Origin: Phycisphaeraceae bacterium
GTDB taxonomy: Bacteria > Planctomycetota > Phycisphaerae > Phycisphaerales > Phycisphaeraceae
Direction: 5' to 3'
DNA length: 64,000 nucleotides
Assembly (NCBI GenBank): GCA_020851465.1
Contig: JADZCR010000016.1
Location: forward strand, 1 to 64,000
Shown: piece by piece, positions 36,433 to 45,814 of the stretch
Numbering within the stretch: the stretch's first letter is position 1
Layout of the letters: each line of letters begins with the position of its first letter
The notes under the pieces: generated by a model
The model's input: the letters and a program-made list of their open reading frames with translations, nothing else
Database searches by the model: none
Told to the model about the DNA's origin: nothing
Translations under genes and position numbers: made by a program

Positions 36433-36825
36433 ATGCCTCCACAGATCATCCAACCCCGCAGCGTTCACAGCACCGCCGGCGTCGGCTACTCTCACGTAGC
36501 ACGAACAGGCAACACCCTCTATATCGCAGGCCAAGTCGCGCTGGATAAAAACGGTGTGCTCGTCGGCAAAGGTGATATCGAAGCTCAGGCCCGCCAAGTT
36601 TATACCAACCTCCTCGCGATCCTCGAAGAGTTCGGCGGCGGGTTGCAGAACATCGCCAAGCTCACCACCTACCTGACCGACCGTGCCCATCTCGCGGGCT
36701 TTCGCATCGTGCGAAATCAGACTTTGAAAGACCCTTTTCCACCAAACACACTGGTGTTTATCAGTGGTCTGGCGCAGCCGGATTATCTGATCGAAATCGA
36801 AGCCGTCGCTGTGCTGGACGGGTAA
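36433..36825 (+). CDS. RidA family protein (enamine/imine deaminase-like)
   Basis: This 130-aa trimeric YjgF/YER057c/UK114-family protein has NTLYIAGQVALDKNGVLVGKG near 27-47, KLTTYLTDRAHLAGFR near 76, and the closing FISGLAQPDYLIEIEAVAVLDG. RidA hydrolyses reactive enamines formed by PLP enzymes such as threonine dehydratase. The Arg that binds carboxylates in canonical RidA is not at the usual place, so it may belong to a subgroup with another activity. The neighbouring serA and hemL do not define its role. Confidence 0.9.
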   Translation: MPPQIIQPRSVHSTAGVGYSHVARTGNTLYIAGQVALDKNGVLVGKGDIEAQARQVYTNLLAILEEFGGGLQNIAKLTTYLTDRAHLAGFRIVRNQTLKDPFPPNTLVFISGLAQPDYLIEIEAVAVLDG

Positions 36826-36975
36826 TGCCGCTCGTCTGACAAATAAAAAACTGCTTACGCTCAGCCACGGAACCCGATTTTCAGTTCATCCAGCTAAGCG
36901 GGCGCCCATCATCAAAGCTCAACCTGCTGAGGTTGATTTCTGCACCACCCAATGCGGCGGTGAGTATGGAAAGGT

Positions 36976-38619
36976 TCACTCTCCTGCCAGCTTCACCACC
37001 GCGACCTTCAGAATTCCATGCTTCGCCTTCAGGCCGTCGATCAGGTTCGTCGGCGGGTCGCCGTCAACCTTCAGCACCATCAGGGCTGTGTCACCCCGAC
37101 GACTGATCGCCATGTCCGCGATATTCACGCCTGCCTTGCCGAACTCCGTGCCCACCATGCCGATCTGGCCGGGTACGTCCTGATTCTGGATCAACACCAT
37201 CGAGCCGGCGGGGACGATATCCATGAAGTAGCCGTTGATCTCGACGACACGCGGCCGCATGTCCTGATACACACGGCCGACGATGCGCCGCGTCTGATCG
37301 CCGTGCGGTGTGGTCGCGTCCACCGCGCCGGCTGGCCCCTTGATGATGATCGCCAGATGCGGGCCGGCTTTTGACGCGCCGCTGGGGTCTTCCACCTTCA
37401 CCGTCGCCAGCTTGATGCCGCGCTGCTCAGCCACATGCTTGACGTTGACGATGTTCAGCGGCACATCCAGGTGACCCTGAAGCAAGCCCACGAGACTCAT
37501 CCGCTCGATTGTGCCAGCCGCGGGTGACAGCTCCGCGCCGGCCAGCTCGAATGTCACGCTTGCGATGCCGCGTGTAATCATCGGACTGATGAGCTTGGCC
37601 ATGCGCTGTGCCAGATCGACAAAGCGCATCTGTAACGGATCGAGATCGAGCCGCAGACCTCCCGCGTTCACCGCACCGTGAATACTCTCGCCGCGCAGAA
37701 ATGACAAGCACGACGCCGCTGCGTCCACACTCACCGCCTGCTGTGCCTCAACGGTGCTGGCACCCAGGTGCGGCGTGAGCAGTATTTTCGCGTGTTTACG
37801 CAACGGGTTGTCAGCAGTCGGCGGCTCGGATTCAAACACATCCAAAGCCGCCCCACCGCACTGGCCAGCTTCAATGGCCGGGATCAGCGATGACTCATCC
37901 ACCACACCGCCTCGCGATGCGTTGACCACCAGCACGCCTTTGCGGCACTTGCAGAAACTTTCCCGGTTGAGCAGCCCACGCGTCTGATCCGTCAGTGGCA
38001 CGTGAAACGTCAATATGTCCGCATGAGGCGCCAAGTCGATGAAGGATGGAAACATCTTCACTTTGCCGTCCATCGCGGTCGGCTGAGCGTAAAAAGGATC
38101 GTAAGCGACGACCTGCATGCCGAACGCCAGCGCCCTCTCGGCGACGGTTCGACCGATGCGTCCGAAACCGACGACGCCCAGCACCTTGCCCGAAAGCTGC
38201 CTGCCGTTAAACCTGTTTCGGTCCCAACCGCCCTCAGCCATCGTCTTGTAAGCCGGGCCGATGTTCCGTGCTAAGGCCATCAGCAGGGCAAACGCATGTT
38301 CGGCTGTCGTGATGGTGCTGGCCTCGGCGGAGTTGACGACGAGAATACCGCGTGAGGTGGCCGCTTCCAGGTCGATATTGTCCACACCCACTCCTGCCCG
38401 CGCGATGATCCGCAGGCGGCCGGGATTTTCCAGCACCTTCGCCGTCACCGTCACGCCGCTGCGCACGATCATCGCGTCGTGCTCACCGGCTATCGCGGCC
38501 AGCTCAGGCTCTTTCAATCCCGGCTTATTCACCAGCTCCACATCAGGCTGGGAACGCAGGTAATCGAGGCCTTCATCGGCGAGTTTATCGGCGGCGAGAA
38601 TTTTGAACTTGTCCGGCAT
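36976..38619 (-). CDS. serA: D-3-phosphoglycerate dehydrogenase
   Basis: SerA oxidises 3-phosphoglycerate, the first step of serine synthesis. The 547-aa long form has the catalytic domain (RSGVTVTAKVL, ARAGVGVDNIDLEAA) and an NAD-binding domain with GVVGFGRIGRTVAERA. Catalytic Arg, Glu and His lie in NASRGGVVDE and LTPHLGAST. An ASB domain (about 320-460) and a C-terminal ACT domain (IGMVGTEFGKAGVNIADM) that usually senses serine complete the protein. ATG 38619 gives MPDKFKILAAD, the family start. It lies 53 bp after hemL on the same strand, so the two could share a transcript. Confidence 0.96.
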   Translation of the reverse strand: MPDKFKILAADKLADEGLDYLRSQPDVELVNKPGLKEPELAAIAGEHDAMIVRSGVTVTAKVLENPGRLRIIARAGVGVDNIDLEAATSRGILVVNSAEASTITTAEHAFALLMALARNIGPAYKTMAEGGWDRNRFNGRQLSGKVLGVVGFGRIGRTVAERALAFGMQVVAYDPFYAQPTAMDGKVKMFPSFIDLAPHADILTFHVPLTDQTRGLLNRESFCKCRKGVLVVNASRGGVVDESSLIPAIEAGQCGGAALDVFESEPPTADNPLRKHAKILLTPHLGASTVEAQQAVSVDAAASCLSFLRGESIHGAVNAGGLRLDLDPLQMRFVDLAQRMAKLISPMITRGIASVTFELAGAELSPAAGTIERMSLVGLLQGHLDVPLNIVNVKHVAEQRGIKLATVKVEDPSGASKAGPHLAIIIKGPAGAVDATTPHGDQTRRIVGRVYQDMRPRVVEINGYFMDIVPAGSMVLIQNQDVPGQIGMVGTEFGKAGVNIADMAISRRGDTALMVLKVDGDPPTNLIDGLKAKHGILKVAVVKLAGE

Positions 38620-38672
38620 ATTCAACTCACATTGCAGCAAGACTCCAGCGCGGAACTTGCGCGAAGACTACT

Positions 38673-39980
38673 TTAGTCTCTGACGGCCTCAAACGCCCTC
38701 GCTGCGGCATCAATCGTCCGATCAATCACACGGTCCTCGTGAGCGGTACTCACAAACCACGTCTCATATTGACTCGGCGGAAGCACGATCCCCGCGTCGA
38801 TCATCGCGCCGAAAAACTTCGTAAACGCGTTCGTGTCACTCTGACGGGCGTCCTCGTAATTCCGCACCGGGCCGGCATGGAAAAACGGACAAATCATAGA
38901 GCCGACACGCGAGAGATGAACGGGAACACCCGCGCTGCGAGCAGCAGCATCGAGTCCGCGAGCCAGCCGTGCCGAGGCGCGTTCGAGTCGCCGATACGCC
39001 TTGCCGTCGCGCAGCACCCGGAGCGTCGCAAGGCCGGCCGCCATCGCCAGCGGATTGCCGCTGAGCGTACCCGCCTGATACATCGGGCCGTCCGGCGCAA
39101 CGGAAGACATGATTTCACGGCTGGCACCATAGGCGGCACAGGGAAGCCCGCCGCCGATCACTTTGCCCAGACAGGTGATATCCGGCTTGACGCCATAGAG
39201 CGTCTGGGCGCCTCCGTAGGCCACGCGAAAGCCGGTCATCACTTCATCGAACAGCAACAACGCCCCATGCCGAGTCGCCAGCCGTCGCAGACCCTGCAAA
39301 TATCCCGGAGCCGGCGGCACACAACCCATATTGCCCGCGACAGGCTCAATCGCGATGCAGGCGATTTTTTCTCCCTGCTGAGCAAAAAGTTTCGTCATCG
39401 CAGCCAGATCGTTGAAGGGAACCAGCAGCGTGTCCGCGATCGCTGTCGTCGGCACGCCCGCCGATCCGGGTACGCCGCAGGTGGCTGCCCCACTGCCAGC
39501 TTCGGCAAGCAGCGCGTCAGCGTGACCGTGATATCCGCCCGTGCATTTGACGATCCTGCTCCTGCCCGTCACCGCTCGCGCCAGCCGGATTGCGCTCATC
39601 GTTGCTTCCGTGCCGCTGTTCACAAAACGCACTTTCTCGATCGACGGCAGCGCGTCGATGACCATTTCCGCCAGCTCGCTTTCCGCTTGCGTGGGCATGC
39701 CAAAGCTGGTGCCGCGTCTGGCAGCCTGTGCGACGGCTTTGATCACCGTCGAGGGCGCGTGCCCCAGGATCAGCGGGCCATAGCTGCCGACGTAATCGAC
39801 ATATCGCCGCCCGTCGAGATCGGTGACAAACGCACCGCGTCCTCGGGTGATGAAGATAGGATCACGGCCGACGGATCGGTATGCGCGTACGGGGGAATTG
39901 ACGCCGCCGGGCAGGAGCTTTTTTGCTCGGACGAAGGCACGCGAGGATTTTGCGTATCGCGGAGCCTGAGTTTTTGGCAT
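38673..39980 (-). CDS. hemL: Glutamate-1-semialdehyde 2,1-aminomutase
   Basis: HemL converts glutamate-1-semialdehyde to 5-aminolevulinate for heme and other tetrapyrroles, with PLP. The 435-aa protein has the family sequences KLLPGGVNSPVRAY near 17-30, FVNSGTEATMSAIRLAR, LLLFDEVMTGFRV and CLGKVIGGGLPCAAYG, with the PLP lysine near 272. AGTLSGNPLAMAAG then follows. Length and motif order are normal. No other heme genes are adjacent. The gene precedes serA on the minus strand. Confidence 0.97.
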   Translation of the reverse strand: MPKTQAPRYAKSSRAFVRAKKLLPGGVNSPVRAYRSVGRDPIFITRGRGAFVTDLDGRRYVDYVGSYGPLILGHAPSTVIKAVAQAARRGTSFGMPTQAESELAEMVIDALPSIEKVRFVNSGTEATMSAIRLARAVTGRSRIVKCTGGYHGHADALLAEAGSGAATCGVPGSAGVPTTAIADTLLVPFNDLAAMTKLFAQQGEKIACIAIEPVAGNMGCVPPAPGYLQGLRRLATRHGALLLFDEVMTGFRVAYGGAQTLYGVKPDITCLGKVIGGGLPCAAYGASREIMSSVAPDGPMYQAGTLSGNPLAMAAGLATLRVLRDGKAYRRLERASARLARGLDAAARSAGVPVHLSRVGSMICPFFHAGPVRNYEDARQSDTNAFTKFFGAMIDAGIVLPPSQYETWFVSTAHEDRVIDRTIDAAARAFEAVRD

Positions 39981-40002
39981 AAGAACGGGAGTTTATCAGA
40001 GT

Positions 40003-40037
40003 AAAAAAAGACGTGGCCCGCCGCTGCGAGCCACGTC
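40003..40037 (-). terminator. Rho-independent terminator after the first PEP-CTERM gene
   Basis: On the minus strand GACGTGGC (40037-40030) and GCCACGTC (40017-40010) form an 8-bp stem with a 12-nt loop, followed by seven T (40009-40003). It ends the transcript of the gene at 40077-41564, just before the hemL start. Confidence 0.85.
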
Positions 40038-40076
40038 GTGTGAAATCCGTGATTTAAGGTCTGCTCGGCGAATCAA

Positions 40077-41564
40077 TCACCGCTCGGAGCGATGGCGTCG
40101 GAGCATGAGCAGGCCGCCTGCCGCCAGCAGTGCGAGGCTCGCCGGCTCAGGGATAAACAGGTTGGTCAGCTTCACCTGGCCGCCGCTGGCGACCAGAGCG
40201 TCGTAGTAGAGCCGCCCCGTCGAGGTATCCACATCAATACCCACGAGATTCGGTGTGCCGATGAGACTACCCGTGTAGGTGAAGATCACCAGATCCTGCG
40301 TCAGGTCCGTATGACCGTAGATGTGCAGCGTGAAATCATTGAGCGTCAGGTCGCCGTTGACCTGCACCGTGCCCGGCACGCCGGTCAAATCGATGCCGAT
40401 ATCGATCGAAGTGGCGGTAGCGAGCGGGTCCGCCAACTGCGTAAAGCTGCCCACGGTCAGCATCGGGTCGCCCAGATCGATCGCTGAACCGTTGGTGACG
40501 TAGAAATCACCCGCCATGTCGAGGTTCTGGGCGAGCTTGATGTTTCCCTTGTCGGCTGACGAGTTACCGACGCGGATATCAACGGTCGAGTTGAGATGAC
40601 GGTCAATGGAGATATTCCGGGCGGTCGCCGGGCTGCCGTTGAAGATGATCGTGCCGTCGGTGTAGCTGTCCGCGCTGTCAGCACCGTAATCGGTAAAGTT
40701 TCCACCGACCGAAAAAGTCGAATTACCCAGAGAAAGCGGGTTGCCGCTGGTAGGTGCGTAGATCACCACGTCGGACTTGACACTCTGCGCCCAATTATTG
40801 ACCAGGCTCATGGCTCCCTGGGTCGGGTTTCCACTTTCACCGATATCCATCTGGTAGGCCTGTTGATCGCCATAGGTGTACATCATCACCGAGTTGGTCA
40901 ATACGAGGCGGCTGCCGGGCATCCAGTTGTTGGTGTTACCGCCGGACCACATCCAACCCGAGGCTTTAATGGTCACGCCCGATTCGATGATCGAGTGGTA
41001 AATCCCCGGCCCGTATGAATCGACAATGCTGCCGCCCGGCACGGAGTTCTTGAACGTCACATAGTCGTAGGTACCGATGTACGCACCGAGGGTGTAACCG
41101 TTCAGGTCGATCACCATCTTAGAAGCATCACCCGTGGTGTTGTTCACCGTGAACGTCCAGGGGTATCCATACTGATAAAGATTCCCGCCAAGCTTCAGGG
41201 TATTGACCCCCGAGCTGGTGGGTGTCTGCGTCATGGTGAACTCAAACACGTTGCTGGTAACAGTCGGCGTAGTGATGGTACGGTCGCCGGTCGTCTCGCC
41301 GATGATGACCTTATCGCCCGCCGGGTAGTATTGGCCGATCTGTCCGGGGATCACACCCGTTCCCGTGAGCGGAGTGGGCACTGTCGAATCGGTGTAGGTC
41401 CAGTTGCTGCCGTCGTACCAGTCATAATTGCCCGCCGTCCCACCTGAAAAATTGAATGTGACGGGGTTAACCAGGGCGTGGGCTGGGAGCGTACCAGTCA
41501 ACAGTGCGAGGCCGACAGGAAGTAGAACACGGGCACACTTCGACGCAGCGCGGGAACGAGCCAT
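40077..41564 (-). CDS. PEP-CTERM sorting domain protein, 495 aa
   Basis: This secreted surface protein has an N-terminal signal peptide (VLLPVGLALLTGTLPAHA, cleavage near 30). Its long beta-rich body has autotransporter-like, Asn/Gly/Thr-rich repeats. The C-terminal tail is IPEPASLALLAAGGLLMLRR: the PEP motif, one hydrophobic helix and a basic end. In bacteria with exosortase, this tail is cleaved and the protein is anchored or released with exopolysaccharide. The body (LNGYTLGAYIGTYDYVTFKN, VNGDLTLNDFTLHIYGHTDL) resembles passenger beta-helix proteins. GAAGGAG lies 6 nt before the ATG. The DNA of its tail is 54 of 56 bp identical to that of the gene at 43552. Confidence 0.9.
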   Translation of the reverse strand: MARSRAASKCARVLLPVGLALLTGTLPAHALVNPVTFNFSGGTAGNYDWYDGSNWTYTDSTVPTPLTGTGVIPGQIGQYYPAGDKVIIGETTGDRTITTPTVTSNVFEFTMTQTPTSSGVNTLKLGGNLYQYGYPWTFTVNNTTGDASKMVIDLNGYTLGAYIGTYDYVTFKNSVPGGSIVDSYGPGIYHSIIESGVTIKASGWMWSGGNTNNWMPGSRLVLTNSVMMYTYGDQQAYQMDIGESGNPTQGAMSLVNNWAQSVKSDVVIYAPTSGNPLSLGNSTFSVGGNFTDYGADSADSYTDGTIIFNGSPATARNISIDRHLNSTVDIRVGNSSADKGNIKLAQNLDMAGDFYVTNGSAIDLGDPMLTVGSFTQLADPLATATSIDIGIDLTGVPGTVQVNGDLTLNDFTLHIYGHTDLTQDLVIFTYTGSLIGTPNLVGIDVDTSTGRLYYDALVASGGQVKLTNLFIPEPASLALLAAGGLLMLRRHRSER

Positions 41565-41682
41565 GATCCTTCTCCTTCAGTTGATGCTGACCACAGGGCA
41601 CGAGTTCGACCTACCGCATTCCGTTGCCGGCGTATCATCACCGGCTGCGGAAACCCCGGAAGAATAAGAGCGGACAAGTGAA

Positions 41683-43446
41683 TTACCGATTTGTGCGACG
41701 GCGGAGCAAGAGCAGACCACCCGCCGCCAGCAGAGCAAGGCTCGCCGGCTCAGGGATTTCCAGCCGCAACACGTCGTTGCCACCGATTGAACGGATGCCG
41801 TAGAAATAATCTCCCGCTCCCAAGCCAAATCCCGCCATCAGCGAATTCATGTTGTCCGATGCAGCAGCATACACGATGGATGGGGCAGTGACAAGGTCAA
41901 AATATTCAACCGGGCCCGTCGCATGAGGCGTATAACCGCCGAGGACGGAGTAGAACAAATCTCCGTTAATGGTTACCACGCCATTCGTTACGGTGATTGT
42001 GTCGTTGTCCAGAGGTGCGCCGTTGAGGCCGAACTCCATGTCGATACCCCCACCTAGATTAACAGTGAGGTTCCCGTCGCTGATAGTCAGATCACCGTAG
42101 GCGGCACTGGCGGTCAGATCACCCGGACGGATGCGGCCATAGGTGGTGTCATCCGAAGTGTCACCGGCTGTACCAGCGTTGTTGAGGAGGCCGACGTTGA
42201 CATCGAGGCTCAAAGCTCCGACCGCTCTGGTGATCGAACCGTTTCCTCGGAGGATACCGCCAACATTGACCACACCCGCCTGACCCGACGAGCCGACCCG
42301 GAGCGTGCCGGTATCGAGCGTCACGGTGCTCTGATCGATGGTCGCGGATGCAGCCAGCCGCTTGGCGTTGATGGTCATCGTCTGGGCGACGGTCATCAGC
42401 GCGCCGTTCTTCACGGTGATCGAGCCGTTGCCGTCGTTGCCGTTGGTGACGCCCATCGTCAGGTTACGGAAGTTAAGAGAAGAGGTCGCGCCGTCCACGG
42501 TGACCCTGGCAAAAGTCGAGTCGCCGGAATAGAAGCGGTAATAGCCCATCTGCACATCGCGTGCGGTCCAGCTGCCGCCGGTATCGATGACCGTTTCCGA
42601 CGGATTGAAGTAGCTATAAGTCCCGTCGTTGGCTTCGACGATGCCGCCCGACTGCACGTTGAAGTAGGCAACGCCCGGAGTTTGTGCCGTATTGAGCGTG
42701 TGCGCGTGGAATTTGCCACCGTTGGTGACATTGATCGTCGCCCCGCCGTTGACCTGCGTGAATTGTCCGCCGCCAGCCTGGTAGGTGTTGAACTCCGAGC
42801 CGGCACCATCAATGTTCACGGTGGCGGTTGATCCGTTGTAACCGTTGGCGATGAAGACGTTGCCGGAATGTTCCAGCTTGGCCGCAAAACCCAGTGAGTC
42901 GTCGATGTTAAGTGTGACCGTGGAGATCGGGGGCGCACCGGTGCCCTGACTGATCAGCAGCGCAACGTAAGGCGCGTCCCCGGAGTTGAGGAAGTTGCGC
43001 ATCGAGTTGGTACCCGCCACGGAGCTGGAGACGGTGACCTCCGCGGTTTCCCCGGCGAGCGTCCCGATGCGGGCACCATCGCCGAAGTTGTAGGTCGTAA
43101 TCGCGTCACGGGCGATGAGGCTATATCCCGACAGATCAAAAATAATCTTGTCCGAACCGATGCGATACCAACTGGTATTGATATCTCCGGTCAGACCGAC
43201 GGTGTACGGAGAGCCGGCGTTGTTATTGAAAAGAATGAAGTCGGTCGAGCCGGGCACGCTGTCAGTCCCCTCGCCGGGAATAGAGTTGCCGTCGCTATCC
43301 CAGTTGGTGAGGCTGTTGACCGTGCCATTGAGCGACGGATTGGCGAGCCAGTTGTGATCGAGTGCCAGGGCCGGCGTTCCGACCGCGGCAGCTGTCATGA
43401 GGCTGGCGAGCAACGTTCGAGTCGAGAGGTGAATCTTGCGAGACAT
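41683..43446 (-). CDS. PEP-CTERM sorting domain protein, 587 aa, beta-helix-like
   Basis: This is an exported protein with signal peptide (TLLASLMTAAAVGTPALA, cleavage near 30). The body of about 520 aa is rich in Gly, Thr and Asn with short repeats (TVNIDGAGSEFNTYQ, ATINVTNGGKFHAH, GSITVKNGALMTVAQ), typical of right-handed beta-helix or autotransporter-repeat surface proteins. It ends IPEPASLALLAAGGLLLLRR. ATG 43446 is selected because GGGAGAA precedes it and the signal peptide then has normal length. The frame to 43476 adds ten residues. The tail DNA matches that of the 43552 gene at 52 of 56 positions. The function is presumably structural or adhesive. Confidence 0.9.
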   Translation of the reverse strand: MSRKIHLSTRTLLASLMTAAAVGTPALALDHNWLANPSLNGTVNSLTNWDSDGNSIPGEGTDSVPGSTDFILFNNNAGSPYTVGLTGDINTSWYRIGSDKIIFDLSGYSLIARDAITTYNFGDGARIGTLAGETAEVTVSSSVAGTNSMRNFLNSGDAPYVALLISQGTGAPPISTVTLNIDDSLGFAAKLEHSGNVFIANGYNGSTATVNIDGAGSEFNTYQAGGGQFTQVNGGATINVTNGGKFHAHTLNTAQTPGVAYFNVQSGGIVEANDGTYSYFNPSETVIDTGGSWTARDVQMGYYRFYSGDSTFARVTVDGATSSLNFRNLTMGVTNGNDGNGSITVKNGALMTVAQTMTINAKRLAASATIDQSTVTLDTGTLRVGSSGQAGVVNVGGILRGNGSITRAVGALSLDVNVGLLNNAGTAGDTSDDTTYGRIRPGDLTASAAYGDLTISDGNLTVNLGGGIDMEFGLNGAPLDNDTITVTNGVVTINGDLFYSVLGGYTPHATGPVEYFDLVTAPSIVYAAASDNMNSLMAGFGLGAGDYFYGIRSIGGNDVLRLEIPEPASLALLAAGGLLLLRRRTNR

Positions 43447-43499
43447 GCTGGTTCTCCCTTGTTTGGTATCAGTCAACTACTGTTACATGAGTTCTCTGC

Positions 43500-43531
43500 A
43501 AAACACCTCCCGCGGTTTCCCGCAGGAGGTG
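43500..43531 (-). terminator. Terminator hairpin after the 378-aa PEP-CTERM gene
   Basis: On the minus strand CACCTCCTGCGG (43531-43520) pairs with CCGCGGGAGGTG (43515-43504), with one internal mismatch and loop GAAA, followed by four T (43503-43500). It stops the transcript of 43552-44688 ahead of the next gene. Confidence 0.75.
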
Positions 43532-43551
43532 CGGATGGAGCATTGTTTAAG

Positions 43552-44688
43552 TCACCGGACCGAGCGACGGCGGAGCATGAGCAGGCCGCCTGCCGCCAGC
43601 AGAGCAAGGCTCGCCGGCTCAGGGATCAGGGTCGCGGTGATCGTCAGATTGACCGGATCGCCACCGCCGTCGAGTGTTCCTGAAATCGTGCTGAAGGTTG
43701 AGTTGCTCGGCCCGCCGGTGGTGACGAACCAGTACAGGTCGCCCGCCTGCGCCAGCTTCGGCGCCCAGTTCACGTCGCCGACAACCACGGATCCAGCCCA
43801 GGGAGATCCGTCACCCTTGACCGCATCGCCGGTCGCACCAAAGGTCTGATTCTGGAGGTTTTCAAAATCCGCCAGGAGTTGTCCCGCGTTGCCCGGCGTC
43901 AGGACGATGTCGAACGTGTATTCCCAGGTGGTCGGCCCGCTCTGTACCGTTACGGCGTTGAACACCGGCTGCTGGTAGGAGACATAAATCGCACCCAAGG
44001 AATGATCGGACTCGACCTTGAAGTGGGCAATGATGCTCTTGGGCGAAACCGACAGGCCGGAGAAACCCGCGTACTGCTCATATCCGGGCATCGCTGATGT
44101 CGTGCCATCGCCTACGAAGAACGCATAGTCCTCAGTGCTCTGTCCGGGGTTGTAAAGATTGTCCACCGAGACGTAGCCAGGCAGTGCCTTGATTATCTGC
44201 GGCCCTGCATTCGCACCGATGGAATAGGGAGGGAAGGAACCGTAGATGTAATACACCCCCGTCTGACCGCTCACGTTCGCTACGTTATTGGCGTTGTAGG
44301 TGACCGTCTGGGTGTTCATGTAGATCGTGGAATCACCCGGAGTAAAACCGGTGGCCATCGAAGCCGGGCCGGTGTTGTACTGGTTATTCGAGACAAAGAC
44401 GACTTCATCGCCCGTGGCACCGGTGATGAAGTAGCTATCGCTGCTCCCTGCACCGCTGTTGTGATACCAGTCCATGCCATAGGTCGTGTTGGGCAGCAAC
44501 GTACCTAGGTTGATCGATGCGCCGGGGCTGCTGAAGCTTTGATAGACCAACGGGTTTACCCCGTCGCCGATCTGTAAGCCTGCGTGGGCTGGGTAACCGT
44601 TGAGATCAATCGTGATTCCAGCTCCTGCAAGTGATGTGGAAGCGGCCAGTGCGAGTGAGGCGACAATGAGTTTTCCAGTGCGACGCAT
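43552..44688 (-). CDS. PEP-CTERM sorting domain protein, 378 aa
   Basis: This secreted protein has signal peptide LIVASLALAASTSLAGAG. A body of about 320 aa has no recognised catalytic domain (beta-rich; GDGVNPLVYQSF, ATGDEVVFVSNNQ, TWEYTFDIVLTPGN), and the tail is IPEPASLALLAAGGLLMLRR. GGAGAACTC precedes the ATG. The body differs from the two neighbouring PEP-CTERM proteins, while the tail-coding DNA is nearly the same as theirs, so the shared sorting module may have been exchanged by recombination. It is probably a cell-surface or matrix protein handled by an exosortase encoded elsewhere. Confidence 0.9.
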   Translation of the reverse strand: MRRTGKLIVASLALAASTSLAGAGITIDLNGYPAHAGLQIGDGVNPLVYQSFSSPGASINLGTLLPNTTYGMDWYHNSGAGSSDSYFITGATGDEVVFVSNNQYNTGPASMATGFTPGDSTIYMNTQTVTYNANNVANVSGQTGVYYIYGSFPPYSIGANAGPQIIKALPGYVSVDNLYNPGQSTEDYAFFVGDGTTSAMPGYEQYAGFSGLSVSPKSIIAHFKVESDHSLGAIYVSYQQPVFNAVTVQSGPTTWEYTFDIVLTPGNAGQLLADFENLQNQTFGATGDAVKGDGSPWAGSVVVGDVNWAPKLAQAGDLYWFVTTGGPSNSTFSTISGTLDGGGDPVNLTITATLIPEPASLALLAAGGLLMLRRRSVR

Positions 44689-45814
44689 GATGAGTTCTCC
44701 ATCCGTTAAGGGTTTCGAGGTGCTCCAGACCTGAATGCTTTTTCAACTGCTGACCACACCACGAGTGCGGCAGCCATGTTTTATTCCGGATCAGATCAAC
44801 CGTGCTTATTGGTTGCCGGCCGATCTGACTCAGGGTGCAACACGCATCCTGACGGGATCAGGTAATACGAACGCCATGCCACAGCCAGCATCCGAAGCGA
44901 ATTTTTCGGAGCTGACCACGCAGCTTGGACTTAAAACGATTTTTTCGACTAATTCGAGAGAAACGTCTCTTAGCATTTGGCTCAATCTCCCCGCCAATCA
45001 GACCAACGGAATATTACCTCATAAATCCGAAAAATGTATCATAATAACACTTATTTTGTTTGCAAACAATATATCTTCAACGCTCATAGAGCTTTGAAGA
45101 GAGTCGTGTCGTTTCGATACAGGCGTCGTGTTCCGAAACCTCAAACCAGCACCAGAAACGTCGCTTGGCGAACGATTCCTGGCTGGCCGGGATGGAACTG
45201 ATTTCCAAAGTTATTCGCTTCAAACGAAGCTGCATCGCCCGCTCAATCAACGAGCTAAACGACACACGCTCAGGTCGGCAAAACGACCTCGGACCAGTTC
45301 AACGAAAGACCGAAACGACTCTAAGTGTTGTTTAATCAAATAATTGGTTCAGGCCATCAAAACTCCTTTCTTTCATTGAAATCTGGTTCAGAAGCTGGAA
45401 ATCCAGCCTGTCGATCCGCTGCCAGCTCGCTGCCGGCAGCTAACGCTTCACGCAAACCAGGCAGCACCGACAAGGTGCTGCAGCTCTTAGCGGGATGCGC
45501 CTTCAAGCGCAGCTTGAAATGGCTTTAATGCAAAGTTGATGCCCAAAGGCAACCAGTCCGGAACACCACTTGAAAATATCGGACTACCTTTGATATGTTT
45601 TGCTCAGCTTGGGTCGGCCACGCCTCGACGGCAGCCGTCTGTCGGTGAGATTGCCGCAAATTGTCACAAGTCACTTGCACTTAATTCAGTATCAAAATAA
45701 TACATTTTTTCGAAATTCCTCTTGACACCGCCATCAATACGGATCAAGCTAGTTGGAGTTATCGCACCAACAATACAGCCCTGCGTAGGGCCAAGGGAAA
45801 GGAGAATCATCAGT
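44689..45814. other. 1.1-kb intergenic region, no convincing gene
   Basis: This gap lies between two divergent PEP-CTERM genes. The stretch 44930-45110 is clearly richer in A+T than the surroundings. A hairpin AGGTCG, GCAAAA, CGACCT lies near 45271-45288, and other small inverted repeats occur. Open frames such as 44735-45097 lack a ribosome binding site and protein-like composition. A TTGACA at 45723 could be a -35 box for the gene at 45815, but no matching -10 is evident. No riboswitch was recognised. Confidence 0.5.

Noticed and set aside
44735..45097. 120-aa plus-strand frame in the large intergenic region
   Set aside because: No ribosome binding site, no recognisable fold, and its second half follows the A+T-rich composition of the gap.
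44689..45814. Cyclic-di-GMP riboswitch upstream of a PEP-CTERM gene
   Set aside because: None of the conserved core segments of the known class is present.
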